Assembly: GCF_000003815.2 (NCBI RefSeq)
Contig: NC_049997.1
Coordinates: forward strand, 1,193,318-1,219,456
Length of the DNA: 26,139 nt
Direction: 5' to 3'
Origin: Branchiostoma floridae
Lineage: Eukaryota > Chordata > Leptocardii > Amphioxiformes > Branchiostomatidae
Below the pieces are notes generated by a model. That model was not told the origin of the DNA. It did not search any database and was given only the letters and a program-made list of their open reading frames with translations. This document shows positions 1 to 9,100 of the stretch, one piece after another (position 1 is the first letter of the stretch; the number at the start of each line of letters is the position of its first letter). The position numbers and the translations under genes were made by a program.

Positions 1-17
1 TGCCTTGTTGGTTGTAG

Positions 18-184
18 CTTGACGGTCACGTTTGATTTTGGGCCTCCTGATGTTTTAACTTGACACTGCAGATTGCCTTTTGTGTGTGCGTGGGGCGTTT
101 TTGGCGCTATATGTCTTGACGGTCAGATTTGATTGGGGGCCTCATTGTGTATGAACATGATACTGCAGGTTGCCTTTTGTGTGT
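18..184. repeat. 97-bp direct repeat, two diverged copies
   Basis: A unit starting cttgacggtca and ending ttgccttttgtgtg occurs at about 18-86 and again at about 115-184, with substitutions and small indels between the copies. No coding sense is seen. Nothing else is recognised in positions 1-270. Confidence 0.7.
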
Positions 185-362
185 TAAGTGGCATTTCCCG
201 TACTATATCTCTAATATGTGCGATTGTGAAATTTTGTTTTGGTAAATAGGTTGGTGGTGGTGTCTCGCTGGTCAGGTCAGTAGGAAAAGCGGAAATGACG
301 TGTCAGCTTTGCTTTGAAGACTGTTGTGATACCCGTCACGGGTGCGTAGCTGTTGTTTTTTC

Positions 363-492
363 CGTCACATACACAGGCACACAGGCACACACACCCACCC
401 ATATTCACACAGGCACAAACATACACAGACCCACACACACACAGGCAAACACACATGTACACACAGGCGCACACACACACATACATGTGTAT

Positions 493-532
<40 letters not shown>

Positions 533-560
533 TCACACGCACACACACACGTACACATTC
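363..560. repeat. (CA)n microsatellite
   Basis: A long CA/CACA-rich tract, purest around 497-530, is interrupted by short variants such as ACAGGC. Open frames over this tract on both strands are Thr/His or Cys/Val repeats caused by the microsatellite and are not genes. Confidence 0.95.
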
Positions 561-873
561 TTTCTCGGGTTTTTTTTGGTCCATAGTTACTCAGCACAAG
601 AACTACAAGATACTTCATCCCTAAACACCATTAAGGAAGACTCAACTTATAGTGTTTTCAATGCGGCTGTCCCTTAACTAACCCATTTTGCACAGTATCA
701 AAGTGGACAGTCCTGAGAGCGTTAAGCGAGATCTCAAGACAAAGTAGATCTGAAATATAATCAATCGTCTTCTTTTCTCCACACTGACATAAACGGGGTC
801 ACAGTTGTGTCATTTGTCAAACGTCAGCTTTTCTTTGTTCTTAGCTTTTTAAGAGAGGTCAGAGCTTCACGCA

Positions 874-1241
874 TGACGTCATTGATTTGTTTACCTGCTT
901 GTATTGCATACACCGTAAAGGCGGACTCTCACTGCACCTGCGACGCCGGTGCGGCACTCTGGGGTTCGTAGATGACTCAGCGAATTTCAGAGATAAAGAA
1001 TACGAATTTTCTTCCTTTTTGTGTATTTTGTTGTCTTCTTTGTTGACGTTTTGTGTATTTTGTTGTCTTCTTTGTTGACGTCATTGATTTGTTTACCTGC
1101 TTGTATTGCATACACAGTAATGGCGGACTCTCACTGCACCTGCGACACCGGTGCGGCACTGTGGGGTTCGTAGATGACTCAGCGAATTTCAGAGATAAAG
1201 AATACGAATTTTCTTCCTTTTTGTGTATTTTGTTGTCTTCT
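874..1241. repeat. 202-bp tandem duplication
   Basis: The block from tgacgtcattgatttg (874) through gtgtattttgttgtcttct recurs from 1076 with few differences. A 32-bp piece (gtgtattttgttgtcttctttgttgacg region) is repeated once more at the junction. The duplicated unit contains the 5' inverted end of the element annotated at 1117-1369, so that end is present twice. Confidence 0.85.
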
Positions 1242-1369
1242 AAGTCATACTTTAACGTATTACGCAATATCTAAATTATTAAAAATGGCAAAAATAACAA
1301 AAGAGTGCCGTAGTGAACGAACCCGCAGTGCCGCGCCGGTGCCTCAAGTGCCGTGAGAGCCCACCGTAA
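1117..1369. mobile_element. Short inverted-repeat element, family B copy 1
   Basis: The left end (GGCGGACTCTCACTGCACC..., about 48 bp) is the imperfect reverse complement of the right end (...GTGCCGTGAGAGCCCACC). GTAA lies outside both ends (1117-1120 and 1366-1369). The inner sequence (gactcagcgaatttcagagataaagaa) also occurs in the larger copy at 4913-6180, so they form one family. No transposase is present, so it is non-autonomous. An extra left end lies at about 915 because of the 202-bp tandem duplication. Confidence 0.7.
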
Positions 1370-1530
1370 AACGCCTCATGGCATTAGGCACCAGGTTTGT
1401 ACTGACGTGCTGGAGGTGTCACTGTGGTCCCCTCAAACACGGGATATCTATTTAACGTCCTATCCAAGAAGATGTTCCTAGCCGAAGCTACACCCTCACT
1501 TGCTCGCTTATGGCAGACGATTGATTTTGC

Positions 1531-1546
1531 CCCCCCCCCCCCCCCC
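1531..1546. repeat. poly(C) tract
   Basis: A run of about 16 C residues in otherwise unremarkable sequence. It is useful mainly as a caution for sequencing and indel errors. Confidence 0.8.
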
Positions 1547-1587
1547 GTACATGTCGTTTCTCCCTCCTAGCCTACCTTGTACCTCAT

Positions 1588-1826
1588 TTATACCACTAGT
1601 ATGGCGCTCTCGCCGCGCTCTCTTTGCGACCTACAAATTAAAATGACGGATAGGTCAACGAAGAAAAACGAATCTTTCAACGCTTTGTGTGTTTTGTTGT
1701 CTTTACGGTCACACTTCTACATTTTGTATAATATTCCCAGTATGAAATGGAAGGTTACACATATCTGTCTCAGTGAGGTCACAGTTAGAGCGCAATGAGA
1801 TCGCCATCTAGTAGAAAGGGGGCATT
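1588..1826. mobile_element. TTA-type MITE, family A copy 1 (degraded)
   Basis: The left end TTATACCACTAGTATGGCGC and right end (gatcgccatctagtagaaaggggg) are imperfect inverted repeats of the family seen complete at 9379-9598 and 13333-13515. The inner landmarks gcgacctacaaatt and aaggttacacata match the other copies. The left end lacks the CCCTTTC block, and the TTA duplication on the right is no longer intact. This is the oldest-looking of the three copies. Confidence 0.75.
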
Positions 1827-1829
1827 GCA

Positions 1830-1968
1830 CCTGACACGATTGAGGAAATACATGTAGTTATAAAGTGCCTTTCCCAAGGGCGCGGCATAGGGGCTTTTCG
1901 GGGATTCGAACTCAGTACCTCTGGATTAGCACAGCTCTAGCACAATGCCACCGTGTCACGGGATCATT
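1830..1968 (-). repeat. tRNA-derived SINE-like copy 1
   Basis: Read on the minus strand, this contains a B-box-like GAGTTCGAATCC (at about 1901-1913) followed by a CCTTGGGAAAGGCACTT core. The same order (B box, then CTTGGGAAAG-like core) occurs at 4286-4480, 15483-15720 and 17486-17690. It does not have the full acceptor/anticodon arms of a functional tRNA, so a SINE relic is the best reading. Confidence 0.55.
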
Positions 1969-1969
1969 A

Positions 1970-2420
1970 GTTCGGGAGGTGTAGCAAGGACTACGAGAAG
2001 AAGAGGTCCGGAAACGAAGATTGTTTAAAATAAATACCTGATCATACCTTACCAAGAGAGCGGGGGATGTTTCTAAGCCTTTCTACAGCCGTTTTAACAC
2101 AGCAACGTCACAAAGAAAACACTTTTGTGTATCAAATAAAAGATATAGTTCGTAATATTTACAGTGTCAGAGGTGGGAGCTTTCTAAGATAAGCCCATGA
2201 CATGGAGTTAGAAAAACGTTTGTATTGGGACGTTTGTTGCCCAAGAATTTTACACATTGGAACACAGACAATTAACAGCGCTGTGTCGTCTTGTTACTTT
2301 ACAAGATAGGCAGCAGAAACGTTCGCTGCAAGAAACAAGTACGAGTCCTATTGCTAGAAGAACCGTTCTGATTTGCCACTGTAAGTTACTGCGTACAATA
2401 TACACAGTTAGTGGTCCTAA
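1970..2420. other. Intergenic, nothing recognised
   Basis: AT-rich intergenic sequence. No open frame here shows a recognisable domain, and no repeat beyond single-base runs was seen. Confidence 0.5.
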
Positions 2421-2422
2421 TA

Positions 2423-2605
2423 CCCCCCCCCCCTCCCTCACAAGTAGCGAAAATCGATCGGACGACGAGTCTGCGAACTCTAAATTACGAGGAAATGGCA
2501 ACAGAGTTCCCCCCCTTCCGGTCAGGGTCATGCCTCCTCGTAATTTAGAGCTCGCAGACTCGTCGTCCGATCAGTTTTTGGCTACATGTGAGGGGGGGGG
2601 GGTGT
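2423..2605. repeat. Fold-back element with poly(C)/poly(G) tips
   Basis: The arms at about 2423-2493 and 2535-2605 are reverse complements over about 70 bp. The inner 38 bp (gatcggacgacgagtctgcg...) differ at one base. The outer parts (ctccctcacaagtagc versus gctacatgtgag) are less perfect and end in C and G runs. The spacer is about 41 bp. The shape fits a very short non-autonomous element or a fold-back repeat. Frames crossing it are artefacts. Confidence 0.85.
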
Positions 2606-2696
2606 ATAACACTTTATCACGTTGCAAAGTTTCCTGTCGGTTCTTTTGCTAGACTCTGAGAATCGCTGAATCACCTCATTTGTTTTTTTTTTGTTA

Positions 2697-2899
2697 TACT
2701 GTAAAATGAAACATATTCGCGGTGGTTTCTTGTTCGCATTATGTTCGTAAGTTGTTTGGGGGAACATCTTCATCGCAAACTTAAACTAAACATTGTCCCT
2801 CTAACAGTAAAACACCGCATGGAAATTTAAAGACGAATTAAGACAACCGTAAACACTACATTTTCTCCCAACCTCGAAATTAAAACCCAATTTACAGTA
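2697..2899. mobile_element. TACTGTA-type MITE, family C copy 1 (diverged)
   Basis: The left end is TACTGTAAAATGaaac and the right end is ttTACAGTA. Inside lies ttcgcggtggttt, a landmark shared with copies at 7271-7471 and 15998-16135. Divergence is high, so the boundaries are approximate. It lies roughly 200 bp upstream of the LPMO-like gene promoter. Confidence 0.5.
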
Positions 2900-2952
2900 C
2901 CTAAAACATGTGTTTGGAAAACGTGTGTGCGTTACAACCGTTCTGTCCCGTG

Positions 2953-3075
2953 TGACGTCACCACTGTCCCGTCTGACGTCACCAACAGTACGGAGAGACG
3001 GACCGGAAGTCAACAACCCCGCGTCACTATCTTTCTAAGAAGGGATCACGTGATAGGGTCTCAAACGTTTATAAG
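2953..3075 (+). promoter_or_regulatory. Candidate promoter of the LPMO-like gene
   Basis: Two perfect TGACGTCA CRE/ATF palindromes (2953-2960 and 2974-2981) lie 21 bp apart, each within the repeated context cccgtNtgacgtcaccaa/c. They are followed by a GGAAGT ETS-like site (3005), a palindromic TCACGTGA E-box (3046-3053) and a TATAAG box (3070-3075) 48 bp before the ATG at 3118. That spacing would put the start site near 3100 with a very short leader. The motifs are seen directly; promoter activity is inferred. Confidence 0.5.
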
Positions 3076-3117
3076 TCAGAAATCGTCAAGTGGACAGACA
3101 GCTCTCAAACAGCGACC

Positions 3118-6100
3118 ATGAAGACTCCCGCTGCTCTCCTGATGTGTGTGTTTGTTGCGAAGGTGGCGGGACACTCCTGGGTCTCCTGTACGGACTACAC
3201 CGAGAAAAATGGGGCCACGTGGGACCAAACCAAGTGCCGAGGTTTCCCGAGATCTGCCGAGAGGTAACACCCGCTTTTTATCTAAAAATAGCCTTTCTAA
3301 ACATTTAACGCTAGTTTACTTTTATCCGCGGGGTAACCTATATCCGTTGCTTTTAAAAACGGTGTTTAACGATATCAAGACGACAGACGGTGGTTATAAA
3401 CTGCGATATCTTGAAAATGTTGCAATTTGAAACCACTGTCCGTGGACTTGATATGCCTAGATACCCTGTTTTCAAAAGAAACGGATAAAGGTTACCCCGC
3501 GGATAAAGGTTATGTAGCGTTACATTAATATAGATTTCATTGAAATGTATAAAATATCAATTTTACGGCTTATTTTTCAGTGACACCTACCTGATTGTTT
3601 AGCAAAAATTCCTCTTTTAGCCATGCCAAAAACATGTCTTCTCAGGCGACAGCCATTTTAAGGGGGTGAAGTCCCATTAGTGGCTATAAATTCTTCCAAG
3701 CCACCAACCAATACGATTTTTGTGGTGCATCTTTTGTAAAACATTACAGGGGTTGTGGAAAAATGAAGGAAGTAGTGGCGTTGTCTATAATTTGCACAGT
3801 ATCAAGTCGTAAAAGCAGGCGACAGCATTTTTTACATTTCAATGAGAACGAGCCAGTACGCCTCTTGCTTTTTGTAAACGTTCTTGGAACAGCGATACAT
3901 CATTATAAATTAAGTATTCACTACTGATGTGTTAGGCTAGATCTATGATGATTTTACATGTTATATGTTTCGTCTTTGGTGTGACCTGTACTTAGCTCGG
4001 TTGGGCAAAAATGTATAATAAACTAAAGGTGTTCATGCATTCATTAATGGATGTCATTTTCTGTAGTACAGTACTAGGTATCTGACAGGAAAGTATTCCA
4101 ACAATCTATACATCTCTACATTATAACAGGGTATTGAGGGATATCAAGTCCACGGACAGTGGTTTCAAACCTTTAAGATGTCGTAGTTTATAACCACCGT
4201 CTTTCGTCTTGATATCGTTAAACACCGTTTTTAAAAGCAATTGTATATAGGTTACCCCGCGGAAAAAGGTGAACTAGCGCTAGATGAGGGATGTCCCGGT
4301 GGCTCAAATGGTAGTTTTTTAACATGGAGACCCCGATTCAACCCTAGATAGGTCATTTCTGCTGGTATGCACTCGTCTTTTGAAAAGGACGTAAAATCGG
4401 TCAAAGTGGAAGGGCTATCAACTCCTCCCTCTAAAATATGTTGACTGCATTTGTGTACCACTAGCTATAGGCACTGCAGGGGTCTGGGCGGAAAAATACA
4501 CACAGAAGTAAGTTATTTGTTATTTTTAAATAACTGATCTGTTCTTAAAAGAACAGATCAGAAGTAATGTGCGCGAAAAAAAAACATCCGTAGAACAGTC
4601 TTCAAGTGTTTTATTTGCAACAGAAGTGGGTAATGTTTCAACAGAAGAATCGTTTTTAAAGACAACGTCAGTTCCAAAATCTATCAATATTTCTAAACTT
4701 CTACGTTTACATCTATGTCGCTACATATAACGGCACTGCTTAAAACTAGTCATGAATTCAAGTCGATTTGATTTTCGAGTCTTGAAAAATTTCAGGCTGG
4801 GTCACTGTTCAATTTACAATGCTGTCCGAACTCGGTTAGATTTGAACGGCCGGTGGCACAATGATTTTAAACTAGTTGAGATGTAACCGGGGCAAAATGG
4901 CAAGCCTTACTCTTAAGATGCACTCTCACGTCAAGCTTGCGTCACTGCGGAGTTCGAAAGATACTCAACGACTTTCAGAGATAAAGAACGAATTTTCTTA
5001 CCTTTGTGTATTTTGTCGTCTTCTAAGTCATTTATACGTATTACGCAATATTTAAATTATTTTAAACTAGAGTTCAACGAACACATACCTTTGCCAAATA
5101 AACCAGGTTTGTTATGTAGAATGATGCCTGTAGACATAAATGTGTTACTCATTACATTTTATTTTATATGCCTGGAGTTGGTTCATAACATTTCGCCATT
5201 GCTTATGCAAATTAGATCCCTATGCAGATTAGATTTACATAATAATATTAAATTGCATCAAGCATCATTTGCATAATAAATGTGTATTGATATTTCCTTC
5301 TTTCTTAGCTAAAAATGTGACAAGTTTGAAAGTCCTATAAGGAATGCAGTGGATTTACAAACTTTTCTCATTAATTATGCAAATTAGCAATCGATTTGCA
5401 TAATTATAATTCCATCATGTAAGTCTTCCCTTGGGCTATCTACATACCAAAAACCATGACGATCCGTCAACACGTTCATATTTTCTCATTAATTATGCAA
5501 ATGAGGCCGTCATTTGCATAATTAACATGCATTCATATTTCTCTCTTCCTCATCTATATATGTGACAAGTTTGAAAGTCCTATCATGAAATGCAGTGGAT
5601 TTATAAACTTTCCTCATTAATTATGCAAATTAGTTGCTGATTTGCATAATTGGTATTTCATTGTGTACATTGTTACTTGGGCTATCTACATACCAAAAAC
5701 CATGACGATCCATCAACACGTTCTCGAGTGATTCTCGTCCAAAGTTTGAAAGGAAATCGGCGACTGCAGTTCCAAACAAGCCGCTAGGGGGTCCAAACTT
5801 AAAGCACTTACTCTCTGCACCAAGGGCTATCTACCACTCAAAAATCATAACCACAGCAGGTCCAGAACACGAGATAAAAAAATTGAGGTTTTGCTGCAGT
5901 ACTTAGCAAGCCGCTAGGGGGCCCATTATCGAACTTGACCTTAGTTTTCCCGACCCCTACCCACCAAATATTATTAGGATCCATCAAAGGCTTCTTGAGT
6001 TATACTGTTAACACACAGACAGACACACAGACACACAGACACACAGACTCACAAACCTAAAACATAACCTTAGCCATTCTGGCAAAGGTAAAAATCGGAG

Positions 6101-9100
6101 AAAATAACAAAACAGTGACGCAGGGAACGAACCCCGCAGCGACGCAAGCTTGACGCGAGTGCAGTGAGAGTGCACCTTAAAGGTCAGCCATTTGACGTGT
6201 TAGAGGTGTTGTCTGTGTTATTCCCTATTCGTGAGTTAGACAAAAAGCGTCCCACATCTCGAGCTAAGACTCCGATCCGAGAAACCGAGGTCGAGATTGA
6301 AAACACCTGGACAGGGAATCCTTAAGAGGGAAGACTTCTCACGAAATGTTTTTTTCTTCTTACTTTGTTTTTACGGCTCTGCAGTGCACATCAAAAAGTA
6401 ACAAGTGGATGCTTTTTTTGTTACGATAAGGACAATTTTAGGCGGTCATAGATGTCGGGCAGAGTGTATAGAGAGAACGTCACATTTCTTCTCTTTCGTG
6501 ATCACTTCCTTGACCAAATGAACTCACTTTTAGCAGCCCTTCAATGGTCCGGCCCCAGGACACTTGATGGCTAACATCTCATAGTCAAGAGATTTGGAAC
6601 ATCCTAATCCTACTAACTAGGGGTGGGTACCGGTACAGAAAATTCAGGTCTATGTCCGGTCCAGGTCCGTCCAAAGATCAGGTCCAGGTGCAGACCTGAA
6701 CCTGGACCTGATTCAGTATGTGAAACCACTTGAATGGACGATACTCAAAACAATATGCACTGTTACATTAATTATGCAAATTAGGGATTTATTTGGATAA
6801 TTGGTATCTGTGAACACCTAACACAAACTACATATATTTCAGGTATTTGGGCCCTATAATGGAAAACACTACAAAAATGGATTTTCCTCGTTAAATATGC
6901 GAATTAAGTGCAGACAAACGGACATACCTAAAACTATATCTCCATTTTTTATGGAAATGATTAGCCCCAGATAGAGAGATGTGTGGCACATGCTATGTAA
7001 TCAGGACACAGAATCAACCTACTTTCAATACGTTTTTCTACCGAACACAAAACATGCATCGGAACTTCTGAAATGTTTATACTTTTCCTTGCCAGGTTTG
7101 CCAACCGGCGGGGGGTGTTTGGAGTAGACACCGGGTACGACTTCACCCCTTCCGAGAACCAAGCCTGCAAAACAGCACGGAATGACGTCACTCAGTACAG
7201 CGCCTCTCACCCAATGGCAGTGTACTACCCTGGTCAGGAGGTAATCTTCGTCCACCCCACTAAGGTACGGTAACCGTAAATGCATTTATATTCGCGGGGA
7301 TATAATTTCGCGGGAGCGGGAAAAGGACTTATCGTGGTGGTTTTAAGTTCACGGTAGAACCATGCACTACAGTCTCTTACTGCCATGGAAAATGTTCGCG
7401 ATGGTTTTAAGTTCGCGTTGAATTGGCAACGCGAACATAAAACCACCGCGAAAATTTCTACATATACAGTATGTGCTCTGTTTTCGTTATACCTGTACAT
7501 GTGGTTTTCATAGCTTTCTACCATTTAACTCAATTTATCCTTACTGCATACAAACATGTATGGAACCAACTAGATTTTCAGAACTGACTGAATGTGGTTT
7601 TGACTGTGAAGTCACTTTGTAAAAACGTTACAGAAGGACCCTTTATTGCAAATTACATTTATTTGCCTTTTACGATCACCCCGTGCTTTCGATGTTAGAT
7701 CAGTTTACTAATCAAGCAGGCTTATACATTTATTTGTGTTTTGTTTGTTGTTTGTTTGTTTGTTTCTTTGTTTGTTTGTATGTATTGTATACCCGGTAAA
7801 CCGCCTCATGGCGTAGCACGCAAAGTTTGTATTAAAGAGCACGAGTTGTATATATGGTCAGATCTATTATGACAATACAGTAATGATATCAAATGGACGT
7901 CCCTAAGCTAAGTTTTACCTGAGTGAAGCGAGGAAATTGGTGTTAAGTGACTTTTCCTTATTTTTCTTTAGAACCATGTTGCAGACGTCCGCTGTACCAA
8001 CAAGTTTATCCCAGACAGGGCGAACAAGATCCTGCTGGGGGCCAGGAACGCCCCCGGTGACGTCAGTCTGTCCCAGTTCCGGGAGGTTGCTGACCTGGGC
8101 GTGTCTCCCCATGGCAACGGCGTGCCCGACCGCGTCACCACCCAGTACCCCAAGCCTGGCTACCAGAACGCTCCGCGGTTCTGTGAGGATCCTGACAAGG
8201 CCATGGCTACTGGCGCATTCACTCTGCCACAGGACCTGCGACCAGGTTAGAAAAAAACAACATAAAAATCGCATCTTCTCTGTTATTTAGATAGAATAGA
8301 GGACGAATGTCATTTTGTAATAGAGTGTAGATTGTATGCCGTAGGGAGAAAGCTACAAAAGTTGAACAAAACCAATTTCCTTATTTCATACACCTAAGTT
8401 CTGTGGAAAAATTCATATTCCTAATGCAACTAGATAAACCATCGATCATAAAACATATCTGCTCTTTTATCTCCACTATATAACAGAAAGGCGAGGAGAA
8501 GTTGAATTTATTCAGCAATAGTCTCATTTTGTATATCTGTGAACTGTATCTTTTCAACATATCTTGCTGTGACTTATACTGTGCCCAGTCTGGCAAAAAT
8601 GTGCAATTAAGTTCTTCATTCAGTTATCAAGTTTTATAAATCTAATCAAAACAATCAAGTTTCAACTAACAAATGGCTGTCGTAACAAAATGTTCGCGAA
8701 GGTATTATTGACATGAGTGTAACGTAAAGACACTAAAGATTCCCCAAATCTGTTTAATACGCTTTTGCAATGGTAATACGAGGACATATACATCTCTGTA
8801 AACAGAGTGATTTTAAAGTTAAACAAATTGTCATAACTTATTCAGCACTATTTTTAGAACGACTATTATTTCTAACTGCTGACAAGTCCCGATGATTTCG
8901 CGCTGCTAGGCCGTTATACCCTCGTCTGGCTGTGGGAGTTCAATGAAGGACAGTTGTACAGCAGCTGCTGGGAGGCTGACGTGGTGGCGACCCGGGCTGA
9001 CAGGGATAACAGACTCACACAGCAGGTATGGACCATCCGATCAAGTAGTAAAATAGGATCATCAGGTAGTCCAATCAGGAGACCACATCTAAAAAAATTA

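Larger units (their letters stand above)
4913..6180. mobile_element. TTAA-flanked non-autonomous element, family B copy 2
   Basis: TTAA lies at 4913-4916 and 6177-6180. Inside are inverted ends GATGCACTCTCACGTCAAGC and, read in reverse from the right, GGTGCACTCTCACTGCACTC, both continuing into agcttgcgtc...ctgcgg(a/g)gttcg. TTAA target duplication is typical of piggyBac and some other DNA transposons, but the superfamily is not proved. The 1.27-kb interior has no transposase. It holds the octamer palindromes at 5205-5647, two ctagggggYcc phrases (about 5785 and 5914) and a cacacagaca tract near 6012. It is probably a composite with other repeats inserted inside. Confidence 0.75.

Noticed and set aside
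277-677. Several open frames on both strands with Thr/His or Cys/Val repeats
   Set aside because: They are translations of the (CA)n microsatellite, not genes.
5205-5720. CRISPR-like spaced repeat
   Set aside because: The repeats are AT-rich palindromes inside a eukaryotic transposon-like element. The period is too long and the spacers are themselves repeated.
7937-8290. 117-residue plus-strand and 119-residue minus-strand frames over exon 3
   Set aside because: They are shadows of the real exon (7972-8245), which is in another frame with matching splice phases on both sides.
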